Positions 33,983 to 47,258 are shown, counted from the stretch's first letter. The stretch: 64,000 nt of DNA from Populus alba (GCF_005239225.2 NC_133301.1:4241157-4305156); one strand, 5' to 3'. The notes: generated from the letters alone by a model not told the origin. Translations and numbers: made by a program.

Positions 33983-36900
33983 ATGTCAACGATGGCAGAG
34001 ATGGAGCCACTAACATCAGGAGCGAGCAATCGAATAATCCCAATCTTGAAAACCCTAAGAACTTCTCTCCTCTACATTCACGCACTTCTCTTTTCCGTCG
34101 TTCTCCTCCTCCTCCTCCCTCGTCGTTACCGCCGCCGTTACACGGCGGACTCCGCAGCGGAGCAATCGCCTAGTAAGTCAGTGAAACGATGGAGATTGGA
34201 GGAGGAAGATACTATAAAAAGGAGAGCTCTTGCTGAGGGTATCGATATGACGACCGGTAACGAAGACTGCCGTGGAGTACGTTCTTGTTCTTTGGTGTTA
34301 GACGAAATGCACTCTTCACCAGGTCTTGGTTTCCGGTAACCGGGCAAAAGAAGTGAGTTTTTATTTTTCATTTTCTACTTTTTTGTTTTTTTATTGTTAA
34401 GAAATTTTTGCTTTATTTATTAGTTGTCAGAGAAATGAAAAATATTGGAATAAAAGACTTGAAAGATAGAGCGAAACTTGCATGCAATTTCGGGCTTGAT
34501 TTTATAATTACGCTGTTTAAAAGTCACTGTTTATGTGGGATTAAACAAGGGATTCTAAAGTAACTAAAGAAGGTAGTTATTTATGTTTTCTATTTGAAAT
34601 TGCAGTTGCTTAATAATTGGGTTGGTTTTACAATGTTGGGTTTTTGAGTTTCTGATTGTTTCTGGTTCAATTCAAGAAGCTGAATGAGATAGAAATGGAA
34701 TGGATTTACTTGTTTGCAAAGGGAAAAGACAATCAAATGTTTTCTTTTTCTAAATATAGCTATTGTTTTGTTGTGATTGATATTTGTTTCATATTTTTTT
34801 ATATTACTGTAAGCAAAAAGATGCTGTTTCTATATGAGAATGAGCATGTTGTGAACTTGGAAACGTGAAATATTGTTGTATTTTCTGCTCGTCAGGCGTT
34901 ACGTTAAGTGAAAGGATAAAGGGGCTATGGTGCTGCTTCGCTATGATTAATTGTGGTTTTTATTCTACATATGACACATCTTTAGCATGTATACCTTTAC
35001 CTTCATTTATTTTTTGTTGCTTTTCCTCCGTGTTGATTCTGTACTGAGATATGAGGGTTGCTTCGTGATTTCAGGGGCATTTTGGTTATTATTCATGGCC
35101 TTAATGAGCACAGGTAATATTTGAGGACTTCTGTCATCTTTCGAACTTCTTTTGCATTCTCTAATCTATCCTATTAGTAAAAGATCTTTGGCATCTGAAG
35201 CTAATCTGTCCGCCCCCCCCCCCCCCCCCCCGGGTTTTCCAAATAAAAGATCTTTGACTTCTCTTCTGTTTGCCTTTCAATTTTCAGTGGACGATATGCT
35301 CAATTCGCAAAGCAACTAACCTCATGCAACTTTGGTGTCTATGCAATGGATTGGATAGGTAGCTAGATTTTATAAAAGATGCTCATGTGTTGGTGTGTGT
35401 TGACCTTTATAGTCAATAGGTTGTTATGAAGCTTCATCCCCAGTTTATTTATAGCATAGGTGTGATTACATTTGCTAAGATCCACTTGAAGGTTCTTTAA
35501 GTTAAAACAATGTTGTATCGGTGAATGATATTGGTCAGTCTTCACATATTATAGAAAAGGACAGATTTTGATAACACCTTTATTTTGTTTGGAGCATTCC
35601 AATGCCTGTTTATGCTGATAAATTTTTTGATATCCCTTTCTCTTGGTCCGTTACTGCCCCTTTATTCTCCATTTCAAAGGTTTGTAGTCCAAGTCTCTAG
35701 TTTTGCAGTGTGGTAATGTTTTTTTTTTTTTCCCGTTGTGAAGGTCATGGTGGGAGTGATGGGTTGCATGGATATGTTCCTTCACTAGATCATGTTGTTG
35801 CAGATACTGTAAGTTCACTTGTCCATTTTTTCTCTATCCTTTGCCAGGAAAACTGTTCTTTATTGCATCCATCCATGGTACTAGAATAAATCTTGAATAA
35901 TCATTACTGTATGTCAGACCTGCACTCTGTGTTTAAATCATGCACAGTTCTCTTCCTAAGCATCTTCACAGTTATTTTGTCATTTTCTTGCTTCTTTTCC
36001 TGGCCTGGCAGTAAGTTGAACTTGATTCCATCACGAATTTTGTTTAGTTTGGAGGCATTTTTTTTAATCATTCATAAAATACCTACAAAACTGATAGGAT
36101 GAACTTTGTAACTTCTGTTTCAACAGGGAGCTTTCTTGGAAAAGATTAAGTCGGAGAACCCCGGAGTACCATGCTTCCTTTTGGTCACTCAACTGGAGGT
36201 GCTGTGGTTTTAAAGGTAATACACTTTCAAAAGAAGAGGTATTCTTTTTTTTTTGTTGTTGTTTTTTTGGGTCTAGCAGTTTTATTATTAATGTGGAACT
36301 AATAAATTGCTTCTCTGAGCAGGCGGCCTCATATCCTAACATTGAAGAAATGCTGGAGGGAATTATACTGACCTCACCAGCTTTGCGTGTCAAGCCTGCA
36401 CATCCTATTGTTGGGGTAAAGTCTTTTCTGTCGCTTAAATCATGATGATGGGTAGATGGGAAGATTTTATTGACGATAACTATGATATGGTAGATTGTGT
36501 TTTCATGGTTAAGGAGCTAAGGTTCAATTCATTGAGTTTTGAATTTGGAATTTGCCAAAGCATGCCATTTTGAAATACCGCAATATTCCAATGCATTGTA
36601 GTTAAGCTTCTGTACTGATAACTGTGACATGTTGGATTGTGCTGTCATAGTTGATGTCCAATTCATTAGATTTTATTAATCCTTGGAAGATGCCACAAAT
36701 TCATTATAGTTAATGCTATGTTCAATTTAACTTTTTTTGTCCCCGTTTTAGAGGGACTGATGGAATTCTAACTTTTTAATATATGGAACCAAGACAAGTC
36801 ACAATGCCCTTTAACAATTTTGTTAAAGGTCCATTTTACTTGAATCAGGCCTTTAGAACATCAAGTTGCATTAGTTTTAATTTCTGGTTATAAAACGCTC

Positions 36901-37328
36901 ACTTAATATTTTTCAAGCAGGCTGTGGCTCCTTTTTTCTCTCTGGTTATCCCCAAGTTCCAATTCAAAGGAGCAAACAAAAGGGGCATTCCAGTTTCTAG
37001 GGATCCTGCAGCACTTCTGGCCAAGTATTCTGATCCATTGGTCTATACAGGACCCATAAGGGTCCGTACAGGGCATGAGATATTGCGTATATCCTCTTAT
37101 TTGCTGCGCAATTTCAAATCTGTGACTGTTCCATTCTTTGTTCTCCATGGAACTGCTGACAAGGTAACTGATCCTCTAGCATCTCAGGATTTGTACAATG
37201 AGGCAGCCTCCAAGTTCAAAGATATAAAGCTTTATGATGGTTTCTTGCATGACCTTCTCTTTGAGCCTGAACGTGAAGAAGTTGGTCAGGATATAATCAG
37301 CTGGATGGAGAAGAAGATTAGGAGCTGA
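33983..37328 (+). CDS. MAGL: Monoacylglycerol-lipase-like alpha/beta hydrolase, two frameshifts
   Basis: Seven exons read from splice sites and family continuity: 33983-34352, 35075-35113, 35288-35358, 35744-35808, 36127-36215, 36323-36415 and 36921-37328. All introns are GT-AG and phases match when the frame is followed. The product would be about 378 residues with an N-terminal hydrophobic segment (LLFSVVLLLLLP). The nucleophile elbow GHSTGG is in exon 5; the Asp (HGTADKVTDP) and His (GFLHDLLFEP) are in exon 7. HGLNEHSGRY is also present. It resembles Arabidopsis At1g73480/At1g18360 (serine hydrolases acting on monoacylglycerol-type esters). One base is missing near 34272 (before WSTFLFFGV) and one near 36180 (before the Ser motif), so the sequence as given does not read through. 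It may be a recent pseudogene or carry assembly indels. I favour a real locus. Confidence 0.85.
35213..35231 (+). repeat. Poly(C) tract of 19 bases in intron 2 of the lipase-like gene
   Basis: Nineteen uninterrupted C bases, flanked on each side by an AAAAGATCTTTG phrase (35179-35190 and 35247-35258). This is unusual in a genome where homopolymers are almost all A or T. Confidence 0.9.
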
Positions 37329-37584
37329 TTCTGAACAAGTTTACAATCACTGGTAGATTCTCTTACAGGATAGTCAAGAGTTTGGCTAGTCGTAAGTATA
37401 GCTGTTTCAATTGTCACATTATGTCACAGGTTTATTGTCCCTCATTTGTGAATTGTATCTCATGAAACGGAACTTGTATTTATGCAAAGAAAAAGAAATT
37501 CATAATTAAGAAAAAGAACTAATGATCGACATCCTTACATGATTAAGTTGATAGATCAAAATTAGTCACATATCTTTATGATGC

Positions 37585-40500
37585 TAATAAATTGACTGGA
37601 TTAAACCTTTTTTGACTAGTATCATAATGTGAAAATTATTTTTAAACAAGAAAGAAAGTTAAATGTTCTTAAAAATTCAATTCCATACTAATAAAAAAGT
37701 TATGAAAGAATATCAATGTTATATTGATGATAATGAGTAAGTTGTATCTTTGATTATATATCTTATAAAGTTGTTTAATGCAACTGGGTGTTTGGCATTG
37801 AGGTTGAACCTATTTTTTGAAAATTTTTAAATTTTTTTTCTTTACTAAAATTGAGTGCGGTTTGTACTTTTTGGATTGTTTTGATGTGCTGATATCAAAA
37901 ATGATTTTTAAAAAATAAAAAAAATTATTTGCATGCTTTTCAGCACGAAAAGCTATTTGAAAAGCAACCGCTACCACACTCCCAAACACCCTCTTAGAAG
38001 TATGAGAAGTATGAGATTTTTAAGAAATTGTTTCACTATAAGATGATAGAGAGTTCCTTAGTAAATACTTGTATGTTTTGAAAAATACTTGTATGTTTCG
38101 AAAATGAAAATGATTGACTATATTGAAAAATTAGGCCATTAAGTTTTGTCATGAATAAAAAGTTAATTGTTGACTTGATTTTTGCAATCATCATGAACTA
38201 TTGCATGAATAAATTGAATGGTTATATGTATAAAATTGTTGAAGAGACCTTAAAAAGATTAAAAAAAAGGTCATGTTCATATATTTTCTAGAATGTCTAA
38301 GAAAAAAAAACAAGAAGAATAATAGTTTTATCTTTAAAATAAAAAAATTTTTTTAAAAAAAAAAGCGTATTGTAAGCATAAAAAAAGATAAGTGTACTTG
38401 TCATCATTATGATAATAATTAATAATGACCATTGAAAAAAGAATTGCAAGGAGTATCTTGCAACTATAAAAGGTAATTAACTTATTAACGTTTCTACTTT
38501 AGATATATTTATGATTGAAAAACTATTTTTCTACTTCACTTAGTGGTTTTTAGGTATTGGGTACCAAAAATGTTTTTTTACATTCACAATAAAATATTAT
38601 ACAAAGACAAAATAGATTTACAAGTTTGAAATAGAGTAACAGTTATTATGAACTTATTATTTTAGTTTATTAAGTGGGCTAATACTAAAACTTGATAGTT
38701 GTTATTTTGTTCTAGTACTTTCTAGAAATATTATATCCATTCCTTACTTATTTTTTAATGAATTTAAATTTGTTATTGATGACAATTGTTGGTCTTTTTA
38801 TAATATGATGTTATATATATATATATTTGATGATTATATGAATAATATACTTGATTTTGAAATGCCTATGTTTAATATAAACTACAAGAAAAACATATTA
38901 TATAATCAATATCTTTCATATTTATTTCATTATAGATTATGTCATATTAATGAAACAAGAATCACTAAGTTACATAAAAGAATGATATTTTGATCCTTGT
39001 GATTATGAATTGTATAAAACTTGTAAAGTTTATTTATTAAGTAAGATGATTAAAATATCCTTTATTAGAAAAAAAGCAAAATGTCTAAAAATTATTAGGT
39101 CTAATACATACCGATGCATGGGGACCAATGACAATTCATGTCATAGGTGGATATACTTATTTCATTACATTTATTGATGACCATTCTAGATATAGTTATG
39201 TTTATTCAATAAAAACATAAATATGAATTATCATTTGAAAGGTTCAAAAAATTCAGAAATGAAGTTGATAAACAAGCTGGAAAGAGAATCAAAATACTTT
39301 GATCGGATTGAGATAGTGAATACTTGAGCCAAGTATTTCAAGACTATTAAAAGATAATGAGATTCTTTCACATTGGACACCTTTTAAACACCATAACTTA
39401 ATAGAGTTTTTGAAAGGAGAAATCGTACCCTATTAGATATTGTATAGTTTATGATGAGCTCTATAAACCTTCCGTCTTTTTCCTAGGTTATGCCCTGTAA
39501 ACTATTGCTTACTTCTAAATATTTTTCCATCAAATTTTGTTGATACGACTTCATATGAGATATGGAATGGTAAGAGCCAAACCTATCATACTTAAAGATT
39601 TGAGGATGTAAGGTTTACGTGAAACATATAGTATCTGAAAATGTAGAAGTTAAGTCAGATAATTGTAAGTTTATATGATATCCAAAAGAATCAGTTGGAT
39701 ATTATTTTAACCATCCTATTAAGCAAAATGTGTTTGTTTTAAAATATGCTATATTTATAGAGAGAAAAAAATGTGTTCTTGAAAGGAGTAGTGAGAGGAA
39801 AATAGAACATAATAAAGTTCAAGAACCATAAATTAACATCGAAACATAACTAAAATATGAGACTATAACATTTGATGTTCAACTTGAAACTTAGAAAACA
39901 CAAAACCTCCATAGATCTAGTAGGAAAGCGCTCTTGCATGAGTCATGTATCACTACAGAAACAGGAAGTACGAGAACGTCATGCACAATTGAGATATCAA
40001 GTTTTTGTGGAAGCTGATGATGACGAGTTGCTCATACTTGATGAGCTTATTAACTATATAGAAACAATATTTAAAATTGATTCTAAGAAATGGCTTGAAT
40101 TCATCAAATCTAAGATGAATTCTATACACACCAACCAAGTATTGACTTTGGTTGATCCACCTAAACGAATAAAATTGGATGCAAATAGTTCTTTAAGAGA
40201 AATATTGGCATGGATAACAATGTATAAACTTATAAGGCTAGACTAGTTGCTAAAGGTTATAGACAAGGACTGACTTTGATGAAACCTTTTTGCCAATAGT
40301 TATGTTAAAATCCATAAGGGTTTTTCTTGCTATAGCTGCTCATACCATGATTATGAGACTTGGCAAATGGATGTCAAAATTGTATTTTTGAATGGGAATC
40401 TTTGTAAAGATGTGTATATGACACATTTTGAAGGTTTTGAATCTGAAAAATTTACTAACAAAGTATGCAAGCTACAAAAATCTATTTATAGACTTAAACA

Positions 40501-41575
40501 AGTTTCAAGAAGTTGGAATATCCATTTTGATAAGATAATTAAACAACTTGATTTAATAAAAGAAAATGGATGAACCTTAGGTTTATAAAAAAGTTAGTGG
40601 AGTTGAGTTGTTTTCTTAATATTATACATATTATTGATAGAAAATGACATTATTTTACTTCAGTTAGTAAAGATATGATTATCAAATAATTTCTTTATAT
40701 ATTAAAAATAAAAATCTATAGATATAGATCTAGAAGATTGTTTGGATTGTCCTAATCCACGTACATATAAAAAGACGTTGAAATAGTTTAGCATAGAAGA
40801 ATCCAAAAAAGGTTACTTATCAATTTCATAGGAATATGTATCTCCAAATATATGTGTTCTAAGACATGAATGGAGAGAAATAGGATATAAAGATTCCTTT
40901 ATTTGGCTATAAGATCCATTATATATACGATACCATGTACAAGACCATACGATACTATATTTTAAGCATAACGAGTAAACACCAATATAATCTAGGTGAG
41001 AGTAACTAGAAGATAGTTAAAAAGATTCTTAAATACTTAAGAAGAACTAAAAACATCTCTCTAGTCTATAAAAGGACATGAACTAGATGAAGTTCATGGT
41101 TATTTAGATGCTAGTTTTCAATCAAATATTAACGATAGATAATCTCATTTAGGATATGTTTTTAGTTTAAAAGGTGGTGTTGTAAGTTGGAAGAGTTCTA
41201 AACAAAAGATTACAACAGATTCTACAACTAAAGTTGAATGCATTTCTATGTTTAAGATGAAAAAAGAGGTTGTTTAGATAAAAAAATAAAAAAAAATTCA
41301 CAACTGAACTAGGCAAGGTTCCTAGAATTAGTAGGTTTGTAATATGATAACAATAGAGCTATTGCATAAACAAAAGAACAAAGGTCTCATTAAAGATTCA
41401 AACATGTACTTAAACGATTCTATTTTGTTAGAGAAATCATAAAGGAAAGATATAAAGATACAGAGCGAGTTCCAACTAAAGAGAATCTTGCAGGTTATCT
41501 TACAAAAGCCATTCTCAACATAAGCATGATCATCATATCGATGGATATGGTATCAGATACATAAGCAATTGACTT
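37585..41575 (+). pseudogene. Decayed Ty1/copia retrotransposon, gag to RNase H
   Basis: Ordered copia domains appear with many frameshifts and stops. Gag start at 37585-37760 (NKLTGLN, YHNVKIIFKQERKLNVL). Gag core at 37994-38330 (KYEIFKKLFHYKMIE, YCMNKLNGYM, KKKKQEE). Zinc-knuckle remnant near 38430 (KKNCKEYL). Gag-pre-integrase at 38790-38990 (YYNMM..., NNILDFEMPMF, HYRLCHINETRITKLHK). Integrase at 39100-39430 (YFITFIDDHSRYSYVY). RT at 40080-40590 (DSKKWLEFIKSKMNS, NQVLTLVDPP, MDVKIVFLNGNL, EGFESEKF.NKVCKLQKSI). RNase H at 41090-41500 (SWKSSKQKITTDSTTKVE, KEQRSH.RFKHVLKRFYFV, RVPTKENLAGYLTKAI). No 5' LTR is seen between the lipase gene end (37328) and gag, and a 3' LTR after 41575 cannot be confirmed. 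It is an inactive relic. Confidence 0.9.
37786..37992. mobile_element. MITE-like element nested in the copia gag, copy 5
   Basis: Best-preserved family member, 207 bp. It starts GGGTGTTTGGCATTGAGGTTG and ends with the inverted CTACCACACTCCCAAACACCC, so the terminal inverted repeats agree at most positions over about 20 bp. It interrupts the copia gag, whose text resumes at 37994. No clear target-site duplication was found. Confidence 0.75.
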
Positions 41576-43979
41576 TAGTGTAAGTGAGAAATATGCATTG
41601 TAGTCAATTGGTTAGTTATACATAACACTAAGTTTTTTTATGCAAAATATATTTTATTATTAATAAAAACTTTTTTATCTTAAATATTCAATTATATTTC
41701 ATTAGTGAATCTAATATTTGATTAATGAATATAGAGTAAAGACAAAAGTTCATGAAACAAAAATGTTTTGTATAGAAGATTATAAAATTATTATAATAAT
41801 TAGATTTCTATTACATCAAAGCATTATTTCTATATGTTTCTAGTCAATATTATTATTAAAATGCTTTCAAATATAATATTATTAAAAAATAAATAAATTA
41901 CTAATATATTTATATGGGAAATAATATATTAGGATATATTAATATACAATACAAAAGTATATTAATTTAAATATATTAGTGCATATAATACTTTAATTTA
42001 GATTATATTGCTAAAAAATATATTCAAATACAAAACATGTTATATTATACAATAATCACACATTTTAAATCATATAAATTGTGTTATAAAATTAGAATAC
42101 CATAGAAAAGAAATTTATTTTCAATGTTCTCTGAACACCAAAAAATAGTTATATGTCTATAATATTATATTCAAAATATTTATTACATTTTATAAAATAA
42201 ACTATATATAAATGTGTATATATATATATATATATAAATATCATAAATTCTGTTTTTTCCCCCTACCGTTACACTTTTTATATCTCATTCTTTTCTTGTA
42301 AGTGGTTAGATAATTATATTTAACTAGTTCATTGGCCTATGCTCTACCACATACCAAACCAAAGTTTTTAAATATAAAAATTAAAATTAAAAGTGTGGGA
42401 AATTCTTTGGAAATGTTATTAAACTCGAGTAAGTAGAAAAATCTTGAAATCTCTCCACTTGACTTATTGTCTGGCACAAGTTTCCAATTAAACTGAATCA
42501 AAGCTAACCTAATGTGAATCGGTTGATTTCATGGGTTTAGAGACAATCCAAATAACCGGTAAAAGCATGACTTAGCTTATAAAAGAACTTTAATATGAAA
42601 ACTTTTGTATTTTTAAGCATCGAGACAATGACATGTTGGATGACCCCAATAACCCCACAACTGAGTTCATGAACTCAATTGGGTTTAATAACTTTGTTTT
42701 TTAAAAATAATTTTTACATAATTATAGGATAAAAAATAGACGCTTTCAATTTTGAGCATCAACTTTTAAATAAATGTTTATTTGAGACTATGATAACCCT
42801 ATAAAAAAACATCACTAATAAAGTCTACCTATCCAATCCAACATTAAATGATGTAATAAAAAAAAATTCTTAATTATTACCGACATTAATTAAAAGATCT
42901 AATTGCCCCAAGATTATGAATACACCCTTGAAATCAAGCTTTAAGAGTGAAATTAAAAAAAAAAAAAAAAAAACCTTAGACCCAAGTTAAGTGTTGTTTT
43001 GCTTTTATAGGTATTCTAGTAATTTAGTTGTGCAAAAAAGATGTAAAAAATACAATAGCAATATCGATCAATTAAAAAATGGTTAATCCATAATAATTGA
43101 GTGGGGGGGAGCGTTAAATTTTTTGTAGAAAATAAATTGTAGATTTATTGTTTCAATCTACAGTAATTGACCAGAACAGGATTTCTCTATTTTTCTATTT
43201 GTAGCAAATCTTTTAAACTTGAGTTAATATTCTAAATTCACAACTAGTTAAATCGTAGACCCGAGTTCAATTCTTAACCAATTTGATGTTGAAGGATGAA
43301 ATTAGAGAGAAATCCTCATATTTAAAAAACTTCCCAAAGCAAAAATAAATAAATAAATAAACAAACAGAATGAGCATTGGATATGAAAGAAAAAAAAATT
43401 GGAGGGTGAAATTGAAAAAAAAAAACATATTTAAAAACTATATGAAAAATAAAAAAAAAAACATATTAAAAAAAAACTATATGAAAAAAAAATAGAAATA
43501 AAAACATGAGGATCAAATCTCACACATTAGGAAATTGAAGGATAAAATTAAAAAAATAATAAAAATTAATTAAAGGACAACAAATATGAATAAAAAATAA
43601 GGGATGAAAGCAAAAGAAAACAAACTTGAAGTCTAATATGCAAATTTGAAGGGCTAGGCATGATTTTTAAGAGGAAAGAGAAAAAAAAAAAAAAAAAAAG
43701 GAAATGGAAAAGATCATCAACGCTACATTGGAGGTCTATTGATTAGTACTTAAAAATACATGTTTATCAAGGTTTTATATCATCATTTTGCACTTGAAGT
43801 ATCAATAACTCCTTAACGAAAGCATGTTTTATAATAACAAGTTTGATATTATAAGATACCTTAATTTATGGTAAATGCTCATTTTAAATACAGGACTATC
43901 ACATAAATAAAAGGATTGATTGATGAGGTTAAGCATTGAAAGTTAAAGGACAAAGAGATGGCCAAACTTAGAAAAGAGA
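41576..43979. other. Very AT-rich intergenic DNA
   Basis: No gene supported. 41576-42240 may include the decayed copia 3' LTR. A tracts occur at about 42955-42974 and 43681-43700. GAAATTGAAGGATAAAATT-type words around 43.5 kb resemble the tandem unit at 57.66 kb. Confidence 0.45.
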
Positions 43980-45545
43980 TGTCGGTGCAGTCCAAACCGG
44001 AACATTGCTCGGTAATTGGATCATATCTGGAGCTCTAGATCTCGGATTTAGGTCCATTTTATATGGATGGAAAGGTAAAACATAGGCCTACAACTTTCAT
44101 TTGACACCAAGATCTAAGAAGGCCGTTTTCAAGTCCAAATTATAGGAACAACGAAGAAGTCCGAAGCTCTCCTGCAGCCTAGACACTATTTAGTGTTCAG
44201 CCCATATCTTGAGTTCTAGAAGTCCAAATGACCTCATCTTTTTTTTGTTGGAAAGCTGAGACAATTTTCTAGAATATTCCTGAGGATTCTGGATAAATTA
44301 TGATGTTAGAAATGACGTCTTGTTCAGACAAGAAGATAAGGATTGTCACCAAGTCAAGATGTGGCCACCCACTCATCAATTAGTCAACAAATCAATAGTT
44401 CCAAATTTTGGCCTATAAAAGGAGGCACTTACCATGTATTGAGGCATCTTAGTTTTCAGATCAAGATCATGCTCTTGCTTTCTCTCTTTGTATTGCTTAT
44501 GTTTTGCTTTCTTTAATATCAAGTTTATGCACTTCATTTCCTTTCCTTTACTTAGTTAACTTCCTTCTCATTTATGTTCTTATCTTGTTCATTTATGTTT
44601 CTTTCTTTCAATATGTTTAGCTAAGTTAATTATGTCAAGGTGAAAAAGTTACACTAATGGTGTAAGAATAAATATAATATAAACTTAACATGGACCTGAA
44701 TGTTGGATACTAACATGTTTTATATTTGTTATCTTGTTCATTTTTAATACTTTGCTTGTTAAATGGTTAATCTAGATTTATGTTGTATAACACTTGGTAC
44801 AACAAATACTTGGTACTTTCATAGCCCATACTGTATGGTATAACCGACACCTGAGCTATGAAAGGAACTTGATTTGTTGTTAACATAAGTTATAATCATG
44901 AATGTCTACCAACATTTACAAGTATTAGCTTTATTCGAATAAAATAACTAATGTAATCATGTTAACAATTTATAATCTGATCGGAACCTCCTTTATGTGT
45001 GGTTTCCAATTGAGTAATTAGAGTTTATACTATACTTGTTTGAAGTACCATTAGTGGATCCTCTAACCTTGACATTTATTTTTATCTTTGTTTAATCCTT
45101 ACATTAATCTTTCAACTCAAAGTTCTCATTAATTTCTTCCTTCTCTTCTTTATTATTATTGTTGTTGTTGTTGTTGTTGTTGTTATATGTTCATAAACTC
45201 AGTATATAGGCTGGAAACCTGTGACCCGATCTTTTAGATCATTCTCAGGTATAACAACGCCACGTACTGAGTATTATTATTATTTGTTCATAAACTCAGT
45301 ATATAGGCTGGAAACCTGTGACCCGATCTTTTAGATCATTCTCAGGTATAACAACGTCACGTACTGAGTATTATTATTATTATTACTAGTACTACTTTTG
45401 TTATTATTATCGTTATTATTTTTATTGTTGCGTTGTTATTTATAATTTATACAATTAACCTCTCTGTGGTTCGACCCCGGTCTTGCCGGGTTATTTATTA
45501 CTTCGACACTCCTGCACTTGGGAGAAGACATCAAGCTTTTGATCG
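43980..45545 (+). mobile_element. Gypsy-like LTR region
   Basis: Non-coding block. A promoter box CTATAAAAGG at 44413-44422 is followed by a CT-rich leader. The right end has GTGGTTCGACCCCGGTCTTG (45461-45480) and TTACTTCGACACTCCTGCAC (45497-45516), a phrase typical of the 3' part of plant Athila/Tat-type gypsy LTRs. No gag or pol follows, so this is a solo or truncated LTR. Left end uncertain; polymerase, tRNA site and second LTR were not seen. Confidence 0.6.
45148..45381. repeat. GTT microsatellite and 97-bp tandem duplication inside the LTR
   Basis: A TTG/ATT microsatellite (about 45148-45184) precedes two units at 45188-45284 and 45285-45381. Each has AACTCAGTATATAGGCTGGA, ACCTGTGACCCGATCTTTTA and CACGTACTGAG. 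I see one substitution (GCCACG versus GTCACG), so duplication is recent. Confidence 0.85.
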
Positions 45546-46476
45546 TGTCATCTGTTGACCATATACTATATATGAAGGAAAAAAATGTTGAGACAAATTG
45601 AATGACATGACATAAGAATGGTTGTGACCACTCTTATAAGTCGCATGTGCCTATTGAAGGTGGTTGAGATACGAATGCATTGAAACATGCAAAGTATGCT
45701 AATATGTGTTTTTTTATTTATGAAAATATAACATTGCCCCTAGTACCAAAGCATTATTATGAATATATATGATGAAATGATGAATAAACTCTTGTGGTCA
45801 AGCTTTTAAAAATTTGATTTAAAAAACAAGAGTCATTACACAATAACAAAAATGTAAAACATCAAAAACGTTCAAAAATCAAGTGTATAGAGTATTATAC
45901 CCCTCAAAGACAGATGCTTATGATTTTTCAAGGGAAAAATCTTAAATTCACCATTATAATTCTTGGTAAATCAAGGCACATGCACAATATTTTTTCCACA
46001 TGTTTTGGGTTTTTCTTTTAATATTTCTTATATGTTAGATAAATTTTTATAAAATAAAACATCAATAAATAATTTGTTATTTATTTTTCATGATATAGTA
46101 AAACATTAAAAAATATTTTTCAGTTTAATTTTTATATTGTCAAACATAAAAATAAATAAATCACTTTTTATGAAGGCCATTCTCTGAAAAAAAAAAAAAA
46201 ACTAATTGTTGTCGAACAAACTAGACCTTAGCTTTGCTTTAAACAATTCCTTCAAGACCACATCATCTCTATGCTCGAGATTCATCTAAAGGTGAAGAAA
46301 GCTAAGTAGCTAACAGATGAGAGGACGTCAAAAACTCAGAATTCTACGATAAAATGTAGGGAATGGAGGCATGAGAGGTTCCTCAATCATACAGCATAAC
46401 TCATAATAATTCTGAAGACAGCATTGCCTACCAAATCATTACCCGCAATATAGGAACAGATATAAGTAAGTTTAGA
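45546..46476. other. AT-rich intergenic DNA
   Basis: No supported gene or recognisable repeat. Confidence 0.45.
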
Positions 46477-46675
46477 GGGTGATTGTGATTGTTTTTTAAA
46501 ATATTTTGTTTAAAAAATATGTTAATAATATTTTTTTTAATTTTTAAAAATTTATTTTAGAAATTAATGGATAAAAAAATTTAAAAACATCAAAAATATA
46601 TTAATTTAAAATAAAAATAAAATTTAAAATTTTTTAAAAATATTTTTTAAATACACTGTTAAACAGCCTCTTAGA
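46477..46675. mobile_element. MITE-like dispersed repeat, copy 6
   Basis: Begins GAGGGTGATTGTGATTG and ends AACAGCCTCTTAGAG. The AT-rich core and length match the 37.8-kb copy. Confidence 0.5.
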
Positions 46676-46919
46676 GGTCCTTCTTTTTGAATGACAGATG
46701 ATAATGAATGCCTCGTCGCTTTACCCGAGAATTCTTTGGTAGTGGAGCATCAAATCAATAGTCTTCTCTTGTCCTTGATGATATTTAAGGTCGGCAAAAA
46801 TGGTAGCTTTAAAGCGTCCCCCCTTCTCGCCTTTGTCCTCAAGTTCTGACTTCAATAAGTAAAGTTTAGGAGCAAGTAAAAAAAATCGAGAAATTAAAAT
46901 AATAATAAAAAAAAATAAT

Positions 46920-47250
46920 AATAAAAATTAAATTAAAAAAAAAAATTGATTAAACCGATTAAAATTTTGAAAAAACTAACCGGTTTGGTTCGGTATTGGT
47001 TTTAGGTTTATAAAACCGAACCGAACCGAAAAAATAACCGAAAAAAACCGAGCCAAAACAAAAAAAACCGAGCTAAACCGGAAAAAACCGAGACAACCCG
47101 GCTTTTTTTTTTAAAAAACGAACCGAACCGAACTAAAACCGGCCAGTTTGAACTGGTTTCAGTTCAGTTTCAGGTTTTATTTTTTTAAAAATTTCAATTT
47201 AATTATTTTTTTTTAATAAAAACCAAACCGAATCGAATTTGCTTCACTAG
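46920..47250 (-). repeat. AACCGAAC-rich dispersed repeat, copy B
   Basis: Dense AACCGAACCGAACCG words (about 47020-47125), with an AACCGGCCAGTTTGAACTGG palindrome-like core near 47139-47158. It is the reverse orientation of copies A and C. Its right edge lies next to the stop codon of the SRPBCC pseudogene (47259). Confidence 0.7.
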
Positions 47251-47258
47251 TAAAGTTA

